Positions 6,950 through 13,943 of a stretch of DNA of 21,879 nucleotides are shown one piece after another. The DNA is from Treponema sp. UBA3862. Its GTDB lineage: Bacteria; Spirochaetota; Spirochaetia; Treponematales; Treponemataceae. The notes below the pieces were generated by a model that was given only the letters and a program-made list of their open reading frames with translations, had not been told where the DNA came from and ran no database searches. The position numbers and the translations under genes are program-made. The stretch's first letter is position 1. Each line of letters begins with the position of its first letter. The DNA lies in NCBI GenBank assembly GCA_002392405.1, contig DGGY01000056.1:1-21879 (forward strand), read 5' to 3'.

Positions 6950-9058
6950 TTAATTTGTTTCGACCTTTTCAAGTATAATTTCTTCATTCGGGAGAAGCTG
7001 TCCAAAGATGTACTTTCCGATTCTTACGGCAAGCATTCTTCTTCCCTTGTTCTCCACTATTATACAAACACCCTGCTCACTGTTATGGTTAACACTTTTC
7101 AGTATTTTTTGTGCATCTTCCGAAGAACCTGCTTCTCCTATCCAGTAAAGCTCATGTTTTGCGGCTTTTACTACAGCCCTTTGGACATCATTCTCAGTAA
7201 CAGAAGAAGGAATCCCGTTTTTAGTCGTAACTGTAACAAGTGATTTTTTTAACGGCTCATAATATCTTGCAGTTTCAACAAGAACTCCGTCAGCAGAAAC
7301 AGGTGATTTTATATACTGAACATCCCAGTTTCCGTCATTATCAAGATCCCAGGAAGATATTTTTCCAAGTCCCCTGCTGTATTCTTCAGTAAAATCAGGA
7401 ATCGTATCACCGTTTCTGTCAATCTGAATCATCTTAACATAAAAACCGGTTCCGGAATCTCCTGTACCAAAGAGATTTACCATTATCTGAACTTCATCAT
7501 TCTTTGTGATGTATTCACCCGCATTTTCAGGATCAAAACCGTAGGTTTCAGTCGTTTCAAAAAGTCCGTCCCCGTCCATATCAACTGTCCTTAAAACAGG
7601 AAGGCCTTTTTCAAACTGAGTCTGAGCATACATTGTTTCACCGGTATAGTAACGGGCAATCTGCGCTTTTCCGTCAAGAACACTGACCTTTATGTATGCA
7701 TTTTTTCTTTCTTTTGAGGGCATTGTGTAAAAAGAGCAGACTTTAATAAGCTGTGCATCAGATATTTCCGGAGTTTTTTCAGGAATCACAGGAACAAAAA
7801 AATCAATTCCAAGAGCATTTTTAACTGTCTCATCAGCCGTAATTAAAAAAGGACTCCAGGCAAGTTCTTCTGCCACAAGTGAAAGTGAGAGCTTAGTTGA
7901 AGAAGGCTCCTCCCCCCTGTAAGAAACGCGGCTGACATATGGCCACTCTCCGTATTCAGCATCGACTGCTCCCTGTGTTAAATGAAGTACAACAGGAACA
8001 CCAAAATCACACTCACAGGTCCAGTCATCAAGATCATCCTGTGTACTGTCATAAGATATTTTTTGAGGACGGCCGCGCATGTATTCAACCTTTAAATTAT
8101 AGGTCAGATCCCCGTCAGTATCTTTATAAATAATTCCGCTGTACTGATTTAAATACTCACCAAACTCACGCCTGCACTCTTTATCTTTTAAGGCCTGTGA
8201 AAATTTTAAGAGAAGTGAAAAATCAACTGATTTATCTGCAAAAGAATAAAAATAATCCAGTGCCTTTTCTTCGGTTAAAAGCCCCGTTTCTTCTTCAAGG
8301 GCGGCAACTGCATATAAAGGAGACTTTAATCCCCGTGCATTAAAGGATTTGAGCATTCTGATTTTACGCTCGCCTTCTGCAAAAATGGCGGCATAAATTT
8401 CTAAATCAGCGGAAGGTTTTTTATAAAGCGAAACACTGTTAATAAAAGAATCTGCAGTCTTAGCATTTTTTTCTGAACGTCCGCCGAGTGCATATTCATA
8501 ACGGAAAAAAAGTTCAGCAAAACGCTGGTCATCCGGATAAATACGCCTTGCAGCATCAATTTTATCACGCGCCTGGTCTAAAGCCTGTACTGTTCCAAGA
8601 TTATAGAGTGATTTTGCGCGGATGTATTCTGCATCTGCTGAATAAATAAAAGGCTCCTGATTGAGAACAGTCAGCGCCTGATCAAATTCCCTTACAGAAC
8701 ACAAAATATCTGCATAAAGAACACGGGCACTTTCCTTGTTGTAATCAACCCACTGTCCGAATGTCAGGGCTTTCTGAATAAAAGGAATTATCTGATATTT
8801 TGGAACGCCTGTCATTGTTTTTGAAACAGAACGGATATACCACAAATCAGAAATGGAATCATCGTAGGCAAGACCGATTTCAGCATTAGAATCTGCTGCC
8901 TGCCAGTTTTTCTGAGAGGCATACTGCTCGCAAAGCTTTAAATAGCGCACGGCAGTTTTCCTGTTTGCGCTTTGAGCTGACTGTGCATAAAGAAAAGCTG
9001 AGAACACGTGTGAACAAAGTAAAACGAAAATAAAACACTTTTTGACAGACAAATTCAT
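6950..9058 (-). CDS. Secreted TPR-like protein with four Asp-rich calcium-binding-type loops
   Basis: I do not recognise a named gene. The 702-residue product has a signal peptide (about 1-25, ending AFLYA). Residues 30-300 are helical with TPR-like spacing (YLKLCEQYASQKNW, AEIGLAYDDS, QALTVLNQEP). The rest is mostly beta and contains four D-x-D/N-x-D/G loops: DTDGD at 313, DMDGDGLFE at 493, DRNGDTIPD at 547 and DLDNDGNWD at 571, of the kind seen in EF-hand, thrombospondin type 3 and VCBS/FG-GAP repeats. Calcium binding is inferred. It lies directly upstream of the HtrA-like lipoprotein with one base between them, suggesting a shared envelope role, perhaps substrate delivery or assembly. No Shine-Dalgarno precedes the ATG, and a -10-like TAAAAT lies only six bases upstream. 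Confidence 0.8.
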   Translation of the reverse strand: MNLSVKKCFIFVLLCSHVFSAFLYAQSAQSANRKTAVRYLKLCEQYASQKNWQAADSNAEIGLAYDDSISDLWYIRSVSKTMTGVPKYQIIPFIQKALTFGQWVDYNKESARVLYADILCSVREFDQALTVLNQEPFIYSADAEYIRAKSLYNLGTVQALDQARDKIDAARRIYPDDQRFAELFFRYEYALGGRSEKNAKTADSFINSVSLYKKPSADLEIYAAIFAEGERKIRMLKSFNARGLKSPLYAVAALEEETGLLTEEKALDYFYSFADKSVDFSLLLKFSQALKDKECRREFGEYLNQYSGIIYKDTDGDLTYNLKVEYMRGRPQKISYDSTQDDLDDWTCECDFGVPVVLHLTQGAVDAEYGEWPYVSRVSYRGEEPSSTKLSLSLVAEELAWSPFLITADETVKNALGIDFFVPVIPEKTPEISDAQLIKVCSFYTMPSKERKNAYIKVSVLDGKAQIARYYTGETMYAQTQFEKGLPVLRTVDMDGDGLFETTETYGFDPENAGEYITKNDEVQIMVNLFGTGDSGTGFYVKMIQIDRNGDTIPDFTEEYSRGLGKISSWDLDNDGNWDVQYIKSPVSADGVLVETARYYEPLKKSLVTVTTKNGIPSSVTENDVQRAVVKAAKHELYWIGEAGSSEDAQKILKSVNHNSEQGVCIIVENKGRRMLAVRIGKYIFGQLLPNEEIILEKVETN

Positions 9059-9064
9059 ATGTCT

Positions 9065-9093
9065 ATTTTACAGTCTTTTAAAGCAAAAAAAAA
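9065..9093 (-). promoter_or_regulatory. Possible weak promoter predicting a leaderless mRNA
   Basis: Minus strand TAAAAT (9070-9065) with only a T-run at the -35 position 17 bases upstream, inside the rplY terminator. The predicted start coincides with the A of the ATG at 9058. The -35 match is poor, so read-through from rplY is an alternative. Confidence 0.3.
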
Positions 9094-9124
9094 GACCTTT
9101 CATAATAAATGAAAAGTCTTTTTC
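9085..9124 (-). terminator. Intrinsic terminator after rplY
   Basis: On the minus strand a 15-bp stem with one mismatch (arms 9123-9109 and 9102-9088, loop of six bases) ends in a run of T residues (9093-9085). It begins about 38 bases after the rplY stop and closes the ispE-spoVG-tRNA-Gln-rplY unit. Confidence 0.82.
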
Positions 9125-9161
9125 TCTTTATCTTACAATAAGTTAGATAAAAAAGTTTTGC

Positions 9162-9713
9162 TTAGCGTGCAGGAGCAACTGTGATTACTTCAGCATCAGC
9201 CGGAGTAAGGATAGTTACTTTGTCACCAAGATTGATGTCTTTTACAGTGAAAACATCACCAATGTTGATTGGTGAAACATCAACTACAACGCGTACAGGA
9301 AGGTCTTTTGGAAGAGCCTTAACCTTGATTTCCGGAGTATGTTTAACCATAAAGCCGCCTTTAAGAACACCGGCAGCTGTTCCGGAATACTGGAGCTTGT
9401 ACTTGCGTACAACAGGTTTTGTGTTAGATACAGCAAAGAAATCTGCATGAAGTACAGAATCAGTAATGATATCGTATTCTGTATCGCGGATGAAAGCGTC
9501 CATTGCCTTTCCGTCAAGCTTGAGGGTAACAAGAGTAGTAGAAGTAATGCTTCTCCATACTTTGTTAAACTGAACTGCGTCTACAACAACTGATGTAGCC
9601 TTTCCTTCTTCGTCGTAAACAACAGCAGGGATTTTTCCGGCAGCGCGGATAGCTTTAGCAGCCTTTTTTCCTGTTTCATTGCGTGTTGTTGCTTCAACTG
9701 TGAACTGTTCCAT
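9162..9713 (-). CDS. rplY: Large ribosomal subunit protein bL25, CTC form
   Basis: A 183-residue protein of the long CTC type: an N-terminal 5S rRNA-binding L25 domain (about 1-92, with GKKAAKAIRAAGKIPAVVYD) and a C-terminal beta domain (about 100-180, with VKALPKDLPVRVVVDVS). It binds 5S rRNA in the 50S central protuberance; in Bacillus the homologue Ctc is a general stress protein. The ATG at 9713 has a perfect AAGGAG nine bases upstream. It is the last gene before an intrinsic terminator and follows tRNA-Gln by 88 bases, a leader that contains a hairpin and a palindrome. Confidence 0.96.
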   Translation of the reverse strand: MEQFTVEATTRNETGKKAAKAIRAAGKIPAVVYDEEGKATSVVVDAVQFNKVWRSITSTTLVTLKLDGKAMDAFIRDTEYDIITDSVLHADFFAVSNTKPVVRKYKLQYSGTAAGVLKGGFMVKHTPEIKVKALPKDLPVRVVVDVSPINIGDVFTVKDINLGDKVTILTPADAEVITVAPAR

Positions 9714-9746
9714 TTTATAGAACTCCTTAATTTTGAGCGGTCTTCA

Positions 9747-9797
9747 AAAACTAGTTTTGCCAGCCTCTCTTAATTTTATATAAGCAGCATAAGCTGC
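9747..9797 (-). promoter_or_regulatory. Structured leader between tRNA-Gln and rplY
   Basis: Directly 3' of the tRNA, GCAGC and GCTGC (9784-9797, 4-base loop) form a hairpin. Further on lies the 12-base perfect palindrome AAAACTAGTTTT (9747-9758). These may help release the tRNA 3' end or control rplY translation. No T tract follows the first hairpin, so it is not a standard terminator. Confidence 0.35.
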
Positions 9798-9801
9798 CTC
9801 T

Positions 9802-9874
9802 CTGGGACGACAGGATTCGAACCTGTGGAATGACGGCACCAAAAGCCGTTGTCTTACCGCTTGACGACGTCCCA
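9802..9874 (-). tRNA. tRNA-Gln (anticodon TTG)
   Basis: Complete cloverleaf of 73 bases on the minus strand: acceptor TGGGACG/CGTCCCA with discriminator G, anticodon stem ACGGC/GCCGT around loop TTTTGGT-like CTTTTGG giving TTG, and T arm ACAGG-TTCGAAT-CCTGT. CCA is not encoded and must be added. It starts 15 bases after the spoVG stop and has no promoter of its own that I can see, so it is probably cut from the ispE-rplY transcript. Confidence 0.96.
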
Positions 9875-9889
9875 AAATTGCCGTTTTAA

Positions 9890-10177
9890 TTAATCATCGC
9901 CTTCATCCGGACCGCCTTCAATAACGTGACCGGCATTATATTCAGCTAAGATTTTATCCTGTAACGCAGCGCGGAACTCAGGGCTGATAGGATGAGCAAC
10001 ATCCTTGTATTCGCCGTTTGCAGTTCTGCGGCTTGGCATTGCAATAAAAAGTCCAGTTTTGCCTTCAATAATTTTTACATTATGAACAACAAAAACACCA
10101 TCGAATGTTACTGTAACGTAAGCCTTGAGCTTACCTTCAGCCGTTACTTTTCTGATACGCAGTTCTGATACTTCCAT
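9890..10177 (-). CDS. spoVG: SpoVG family nucleic-acid-binding regulator
   Basis: A 95-residue protein starting MEVSELRIRKV at 10177, with GGAGGAG eight bases upstream. An open frame reaches back to 10240, but the added residues are not SpoVG-like and overlap ispE. The family signature GLFIAMPSRR, followed by GEYKDVAHPI, is present, as is the usual length of about 95. SpoVG is a site-specific DNA- and RNA-binding protein: it affects septation and sporulation in Bacillus, virulence genes in Staphylococcus, and binds DNA and RNA in Borrelia. Here it lies 46 bases after ispE and 15 bases before tRNA-Gln. Its targets cannot be read from this window. Confidence 0.96.
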   Translation of the reverse strand: MEVSELRIRKVTAEGKLKAYVTVTFDGVFVVHNVKIIEGKTGLFIAMPSRRTANGEYKDVAHPISPEFRAALQDKILAEYNAGHVIEGGPDEGDD

Positions 10178-10223
10178 ATGAGTGCTCCTCCGCTGCAATT
10201 TTTTTAAAACTGAAAAAAAATCT

Positions 10224-11099
10224 CTAGTGCACAAGCACACAGTTTTTCCAGTTTTGTTTCAAAAGTAATTCTGCTTTACGGGCGTCTTCAAAAGATTCAA
10301 AAACCCCGAAAACTACGGCTCCTGAACCTGACATGTCAGCCCAGGCTGCGCCACTTTTTTTTAAATCCTGCAATGCGTTACTTATTACAGGGTATTTTTG
10401 CATAAGAACGGCTGAAAAACTGTTTGCAAAAGTCCACTCTTTAACAGGACTTCTGTAAATATTTTCCAGCTCATTCAGGTCTGGACAGGAAGTAAAACTT
10501 CCTTTTTCATATGAATCATCTACCAGCGCATATGCTTCTTTTGTTGAAGAATGCACAGGCGGAAAAATCAGAACAAAATGTAAATCCTCTCTTGCCTTGA
10601 TCGGTTTTACAGTTTCACCGCGTCCGGTAACTAAAGCACAGCCGCTTCTATCCTTAGTTTCTCCTGAGTGAAGAAAGAAAAAGACATCGCTTCCAGTCTG
10701 AGCAGCAGTCTCATCAGCTGTTTTATCTGTTAAAGGAATGCCGTTAAGAGATGAAAAAGCCCTGATAAAATAAGCCGCATCAGAAGATCCTCCTCCAAGA
10801 CCACCCCCGCTTGGGATTTGCTTTTCCAGGAGAACTTTTACGCCTGAAGTGCAGCCGGTCAGTGAACAGAAGGCTTTGTATGCTTTTGTAATTGTATTGT
10901 CTTCCGGCAAATCGTTAAATCCCGGAGCAGTTACAATACAGGTATTTTTCTCTGCAAGAGGAGTAAGCGTAAGCTTATCGCAGAGACTTACAGTCTGAAA
11001 AATACTTTCAATGCCGTGAAATCCATCCTCCCGCTTCGGTAAAACCTTGAGTCCAAGATTGACCTTTGCAGGACAAAGAATTTGAATTTCAGACAGCAT
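10224..11099 (-). CDS. ispE: 4-diphosphocytidyl-2-C-methyl-D-erythritol kinase
   Basis: IspE phosphorylates CDP-methylerythritol at the 2-position using ATP, the third-to-fourth step of the MEP isoprenoid route, so this organism makes isoprenoids without mevalonate. The 291-residue product is typical in length. The N-terminus CPAKVNLGLKVL matches the family, the GHMP-kinase ATP loop is PSGGGLGGGSSDAAY (about 91-105), and WADMSGSGAVVFGVF near residue 255 is the C-terminal glycine motif. The ATG at 11099 is fixed by the family N-terminus but has no Shine-Dalgarno; a strong promoter ends eight bases upstream, predicting a two-base leader. First gene of the ispE-spoVG-tRNA-Gln-rplY unit. Confidence 0.97.
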   Translation of the reverse strand: MLSEIQILCPAKVNLGLKVLPKREDGFHGIESIFQTVSLCDKLTLTPLAEKNTCIVTAPGFNDLPEDNTITKAYKAFCSLTGCTSGVKVLLEKQIPSGGGLGGGSSDAAYFIRAFSSLNGIPLTDKTADETAAQTGSDVFFFLHSGETKDRSGCALVTGRGETVKPIKAREDLHFVLIFPPVHSSTKEAYALVDDSYEKGSFTSCPDLNELENIYRSPVKEWTFANSFSAVLMQKYPVISNALQDLKKSGAAWADMSGSGAVVFGVFESFEDARKAELLLKQNWKNCVLVH

Positions 11100-11107
11100 A
11101 ATTAGTT

Positions 11108-11136
11108 ATTATGCCGGTTTTAAGCCCTAAAGTCAA
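11108..11136 (-). promoter_or_regulatory. Sigma-70 promoter for ispE operon, predicting a 2-base leader
   Basis: Minus strand TTGACT (11136-11131), 17-base spacer, CATAAT (11113-11108). Each box has five of six consensus matches. The predicted start is near 11101, two bases before the ispE ATG. Confidence 0.7.
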
Positions 11137-11247
11137 GAAATTAAGGAGAATGCCCTGCACGCGCACAAACTGCATGCATCAGAATCACAGACATTTACGA
11201 TATCAGAACATTCCAAAATTTTCTGGAGAAATTTGAGTTAAATCCGA

Positions 11248-11276
11248 TTGACCGGTATCCCGCAAAAATTTATTAT
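11248..11276 (+). promoter_or_regulatory. Sigma-70 promoter for the acidic miniprotein gene
   Basis: TTGACC (11248-11253), 17-base spacer, TATTAT (11271-11276). The start near 11283 gives a leader of about 23 bases that includes GGGGGAAGG (11293-11301) before the ATG at 11306. The stretch 11137-11247 between the divergent promoters holds no gene I would support. Confidence 0.72.
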
Positions 11277-11305
11277 ATAGTCACGCGTAAGCGGGGGAAG
11301 GCAAA

Positions 11306-11545
11306 ATGTTCAGCAGCGAATCTTTCAACGATTCATTTACTGGTTCGGGCTTTTCGTACGATGATGAATACTACGACGACGTAACTGATTCAGATGATGA
11401 AGTTTACGAAGAAGACAGTTCATTAAACGATTTCGAAGACGACGACATGTACGATGAATCATTTGATGATGATCTGGAAGAAGACGTTTCAGGTGACGAT
11501 TCTTCATTGGACAATGGTTTTAACGATGATTTTGATGATCTTTAA
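11306..11545 (+). CDS. Extremely acidic 79-residue protein of unknown function
   Basis: I do not recognise a family. Of 79 residues 25 are Asp and 9 Glu (43%), with no Lys, Arg or His, giving a charge near -34. Cys, Pro, Trp, Ala, Ile and Gln are also absent. The rest is mostly Ser, Phe, Tyr, Asn and Gly, with aromatic residues spaced between acidic clusters (YDDEYYDD, DDDMYDESFDDD, NDDFDDL). No signal peptide or membrane segment is visible, so it is probably cytoplasmic and disordered. A good promoter, a purine-rich ribosome site and a strong terminator directly downstream argue for a real, separately expressed gene. Such polyanions may act as nucleic-acid mimics, partners of basic proteins, or ion buffers; none of these can be shown from the sequence. 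Confidence 0.75.
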   Translation: MFSSESFNDSFTGSGFSYDDEYYDDVTDSDDEVYEEDSSLNDFEDDDMYDESFDDDLEEDVSGDDSSLDNGFNDDFDDL

Positions 11546-11579
11546 TCAAAAGCGCTGTTAAACCGTTTTAAATGTTAAA

Positions 11580-11633
11580 GGGAAGCAGAAAAATATGGCT
11601 CACACACATATTCTTCGGCTTCCCCTTTTTTTT
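11580..11633 (+). terminator. Strong intrinsic terminator of the acidic miniprotein gene
   Basis: Arms 11580-11597 and 11607-11624 pair over 18 positions with two mismatches; the base is GGGAAGC/GCTTCCC and the tip AATATG/CATATT with a 9-base loop. Eight T residues follow (11626-11633). It starts 35 bases after the stop codon. Confidence 0.9.
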
Positions 11634-11715
11634 GTTCTGACTCTGCAGATTACCGCGCCTGAAACAGCAGTGACACATTCTGTCAGACACGGTCAAAATA
11701 TTAAAATTCCAGCGG

Positions 11716-11736
11716 ACGCATAAAAGCGTTTTTTTT
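11716..11736 (+). terminator. Short hairpin with T-run near the rsfS 3' end
   Basis: ACGC (11716-11719) and GCGT (11726-11729) followed by a T-run to 11736, oriented to stop plus-strand transcription, possibly as a backup before transcription enters rsfS. The stem is only 4 bp. I see no clear terminator for rsfS itself on the minus strand. Confidence 0.3.
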
Positions 11737-12097
11737 ACAGAGCTTCTCCCTTAAGGAAAGTACCTGAATGCCAGAGTTTTTCAAGTTCATAAAACTTACG
11801 TGCATCTTTTGACATCAGGTGAACAAGAACTGTTCCGATATCTATTACGTTCCAGTCGTCTCCGCCTGTACTCTTAGTGTGAGTAACATGAATCTGCATG
11901 TTATTTGCCTTAACATAATCTTTTATCTGTTTAGCAAGTCCCTGCCAGTGTGCAGAACTGTGAATTGTAGCTATTACAAAAAAATCTGCACAGCTTGTAA
12001 GTTTTGTAACTTCAATAACAGAAACATTCTCAGCCTTACCGTCTTCAAGAATTCCTGCAATTTCCAGGGCCTGATCTTTTGCTGTTTTATCTGCCAT
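11735..12097 (-). CDS. rsfS: Ribosomal silencing factor RsfS
   Basis: A 120-residue RsfS/Iojap protein of normal length. It binds uL14 on the 50S subunit and blocks joining with 30S, lowering translation in starvation. Visible family features are ADFFVIATIHSSAHWQGLA (38-56) and the C-terminal signature DDWNVIDIGTVLVHLM followed by ARKFYELEKLW. The start overlaps the LCP stop as TAATG, and AGGAGG lies six bases upstream. It is the last gene of the obgE-nadD-yqeK-LCP-rsfS chain; nadD-yqeK-rsfS adjacency is also found in Bacillus. Confidence 0.96.
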   Translation of the reverse strand: MADKTAKDQALEIAGILEDGKAENVSVIEVTKLTSCADFFVIATIHSSAHWQGLAKQIKDYVKANNMQIHVTHTKSTGGDDWNVIDIGTVLVHLMSKDARKFYELEKLWHSGTFLKGEAL

Positions 12098-13329
12098 TAT
12101 TTTCCTCCTGAATTTTTAACATAGCGTCCGTCAAAATCCTTTCCAAGAATAATCGTAAAATCGACATTGGCACTTGAATCAGTTGTACTGCCGTAGCTGT
12201 CTTCTGACTCAGGTTTAATTTCTTCGTCCACTATATTAGTACAGTGAATAAAATCTCCTAAATTTTTAGCAATTTCTGAGTTTCCGATATGGTTGATTAT
12301 CTGAGTTTTTTCCCAGTCATTCCTTTCCGCATTTGTAGTACTTAAAACATCATAACCTGTACTTTTCAAAAGAGCTGCCGTATTGCGGGCTAAGCCCTGA
12401 ACAGTAGTTCCGTTTTGAATTTCAAGCACATAAATACGGTTAATGGATGTATCATCCAAAGCTACGAGAGAGTTTGAAGCCTGTTTTACAACGTCTTTAA
12501 TGAGCTGTCCGTCATAAAAAGGAAACAAAAGTTCCTTTCCGTCTACAATACGGTGTGAACCTGTAATTGTCTGAGGAATAAGCCGCTCTGAATCAACATT
12601 TGCGATTTCTGCAAAAAGACTGCGCAAATCATTTACCTTAAGATTTGAAGTAAGTTTTTTTGCATACAGCGGAAAACTTTTTTTCTTTAAAAGTGAAGAA
12701 GCATTACGGTTTAAGGCACTCAGGAATGCAACCATAACATTCTGCCTTCTGTCCATGATTTCAGCTTCTGATTCTTCCGCTTTTGAATAAGTCAGATAAG
12801 TGGTGATTTTATCACCGTCGAGAGTTACCGCACCGCTTGGAAGCAGCCATCTGTCTCCTTCATCCGTTTTCACATCAACCGGAGAAGGAACAAATACTTT
12901 AAGACCCCCAAGCATATCTGTCAGTTCACCAAAATCGCTCATATTCATTTCCACATAAAATGGAATTGCCTGACCGATCAGGTTTTCAATTTCTGACTTA
13001 TATATTTCAATGCCCTTTTCCGTATAGATTGCATCAATTCTGTCTACACGCCCAAGACTCTTGAAAATTGCACCAGTGTTTCCAAGAATATTGATTAAGG
13101 CACCTCTATGAGATACCGGATAATAAATAAAAACATCTGTAAATAAAGGCTGGTCTTTATCCTCCAGAACAAACAGCGTTTTTATTACGGAATCATTTTT
13201 TAAACTTTCATCAACTGTATCAACCCTCAGAGAAAGGGCAATAAAAGTCACAACAGAAATAATAATTACAAAAATAAGAACAAGGAACAACGCTCCCCTG
13301 CCCGAACTTTCCCGTCTTAAATTCCTCAT
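12097..13329 (-). CDS. LCP (LytR-CpsA-Psr) family protein with LytR C-terminal domain, divergent active site
   Basis: A 410-residue protein with an N-terminal anchor (TM about 13-33, positive-inside MRNLRR). The extracytoplasmic LCP-like domain covers about 60-215: FYVEMNMSDFGELTDMLGG fits the conserved core, then LDGDKITTYLTYS and MDRRQNVMVAFLSAL. A LytR_C domain follows at 298-395 (VLEIQNGTTVQGLARN, GYDVLSTTNA). LCP enzymes transfer polyprenyl-phosphate-linked glycopolymers to peptidoglycan. The usual I-P-R-D motif is replaced near residue 82 by ILGNTG, and the usual Y-x-R-x-R by TYLTYSKA, so transferase activity is questionable; only the later RRQ is kept. The start overlaps yqeK by four bases (ATGA) and has AGGAG six bases upstream. 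Confidence 0.85.
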   Translation of the reverse strand: MRNLRRESSGRGALFLVLIFVIIISVVTFIALSLRVDTVDESLKNDSVIKTLFVLEDKDQPLFTDVFIYYPVSHRGALINILGNTGAIFKSLGRVDRIDAIYTEKGIEIYKSEIENLIGQAIPFYVEMNMSDFGELTDMLGGLKVFVPSPVDVKTDEGDRWLLPSGAVTLDGDKITTYLTYSKAEESEAEIMDRRQNVMVAFLSALNRNASSLLKKKSFPLYAKKLTSNLKVNDLRSLFAEIANVDSERLIPQTITGSHRIVDGKELLFPFYDGQLIKDVVKQASNSLVALDDTSINRIYVLEIQNGTTVQGLARNTAALLKSTGYDVLSTTNAERNDWEKTQIINHIGNSEIAKNLGDFIHCTNIVDEEIKPESEDSYGSTTDSSANVDFTIILGKDFDGRYVKNSGGK

Positions 13330-13943
13330 TTATGACTCCTGTTTTCTTTAAGCTGCGCGGCAAGTTCAAAAGAAGGTGATGCAACTTTTTTCCCGCGCTT
13401 TTCTAAATACTCAATATTTTCTTCAAGTACAGACAATGTAAGCTCATCAAGTGATTTTGCAAAAAGATTTGCCCTGTATTCATCCGTAGACTGAGGCCGC
13501 CCCGGTTCAATTTTATCTGCCGCGAAAAGAATTTTTCCAAGCGGACAGAGGTCTTTTGCCGCAAAAGTATGGCAGGCAATCGCCTCACAGATATCAGCAT
13601 CCTTTACACCGAACTTTGTCTGTATTAAAACTGCCGCCGCCCTTCCGTGGAGCAAAGAAGGCTTATTCTGTTCAAGAATAGAAAGGCTTTTTCCGTCCAT
13701 ATGAACAAGTTCAAGCATTTCTTCGCCGGTAATTTCCTTGCACATATCATGGGCAATACCGGCAAGATAACCCAGGCGCGGATTAAGACCGTAAAGCGAA
13801 CACATCTTCTGAGCCGTCTGCGCCGTACGCAGGGAATGCTCAAAACGTTTTTCACTCACGGCAGTTTTTACATATTCTTCAATTGCAGAAATTACTTTTT
13901 CAAGTTCCTGCTCATCAGCTACATTAACACTCTTTACAGCCAT
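13326..13943 (-). CDS. yqeK: YqeK family HD-domain hydrolase, likely diadenosine tetraphosphatase
   Basis: YqeK enzymes split Ap4A symmetrically to two ADP using metals held by an HD domain. From the ATG at 13943 (205 residues) the metal ligands are visible: His36 (HSLRTA), His65-Asp66 (GIAHDMCKE), LLHGRAAA, a further His in AIACHTFA, and FAADKIEPGR. The open frame reaches back to 13982, but AAGGG lies seven bases before 13943 and the family begins near there; this start overlaps the end of nadD by 20 bases. It ends overlapping the LCP gene by four bases. The nadD-yqeK-rsfS order matches Bacillus and supports the call. Confidence 0.9.
   Translation of the reverse strand: MAVKSVNVADEQELEKVISAIEEYVKTAVSEKRFEHSLRTAQTAQKMCSLYGLNPRLGYLAGIAHDMCKEITGEEMLELVHMDGKSLSILEQNKPSLLHGRAAAVLIQTKFGVKDADICEAIACHTFAAKDLCPLGKILFAADKIEPGRPQSTDEYRANLFAKSLDELTLSVLEENIEYLEKRGKKVASPSFELAAQLKENRSHK

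Noticed and set aside
6949..7005. Longer N-terminus for the HtrA-like lipoprotein (start at 7005)
   Set aside because: It would overlap the upstream gene and place 19 polar residues before an obvious lipoprotein signal peptide.
11150..11236. 28-codon ORF on the plus strand following TTAAGGAGA, between the divergent promoters
   Set aside because: The purine run is only one or two bases from the ATG, there is no clear promoter in front, and the sequence overlaps the ispE promoter; too weak to call.
11671..11685. TGACA-5-TGTCA inverted repeat between the acidic gene's terminator and rsfS
   Set aside because: Five-base arms are expected by chance, and it lies downstream of both genes.
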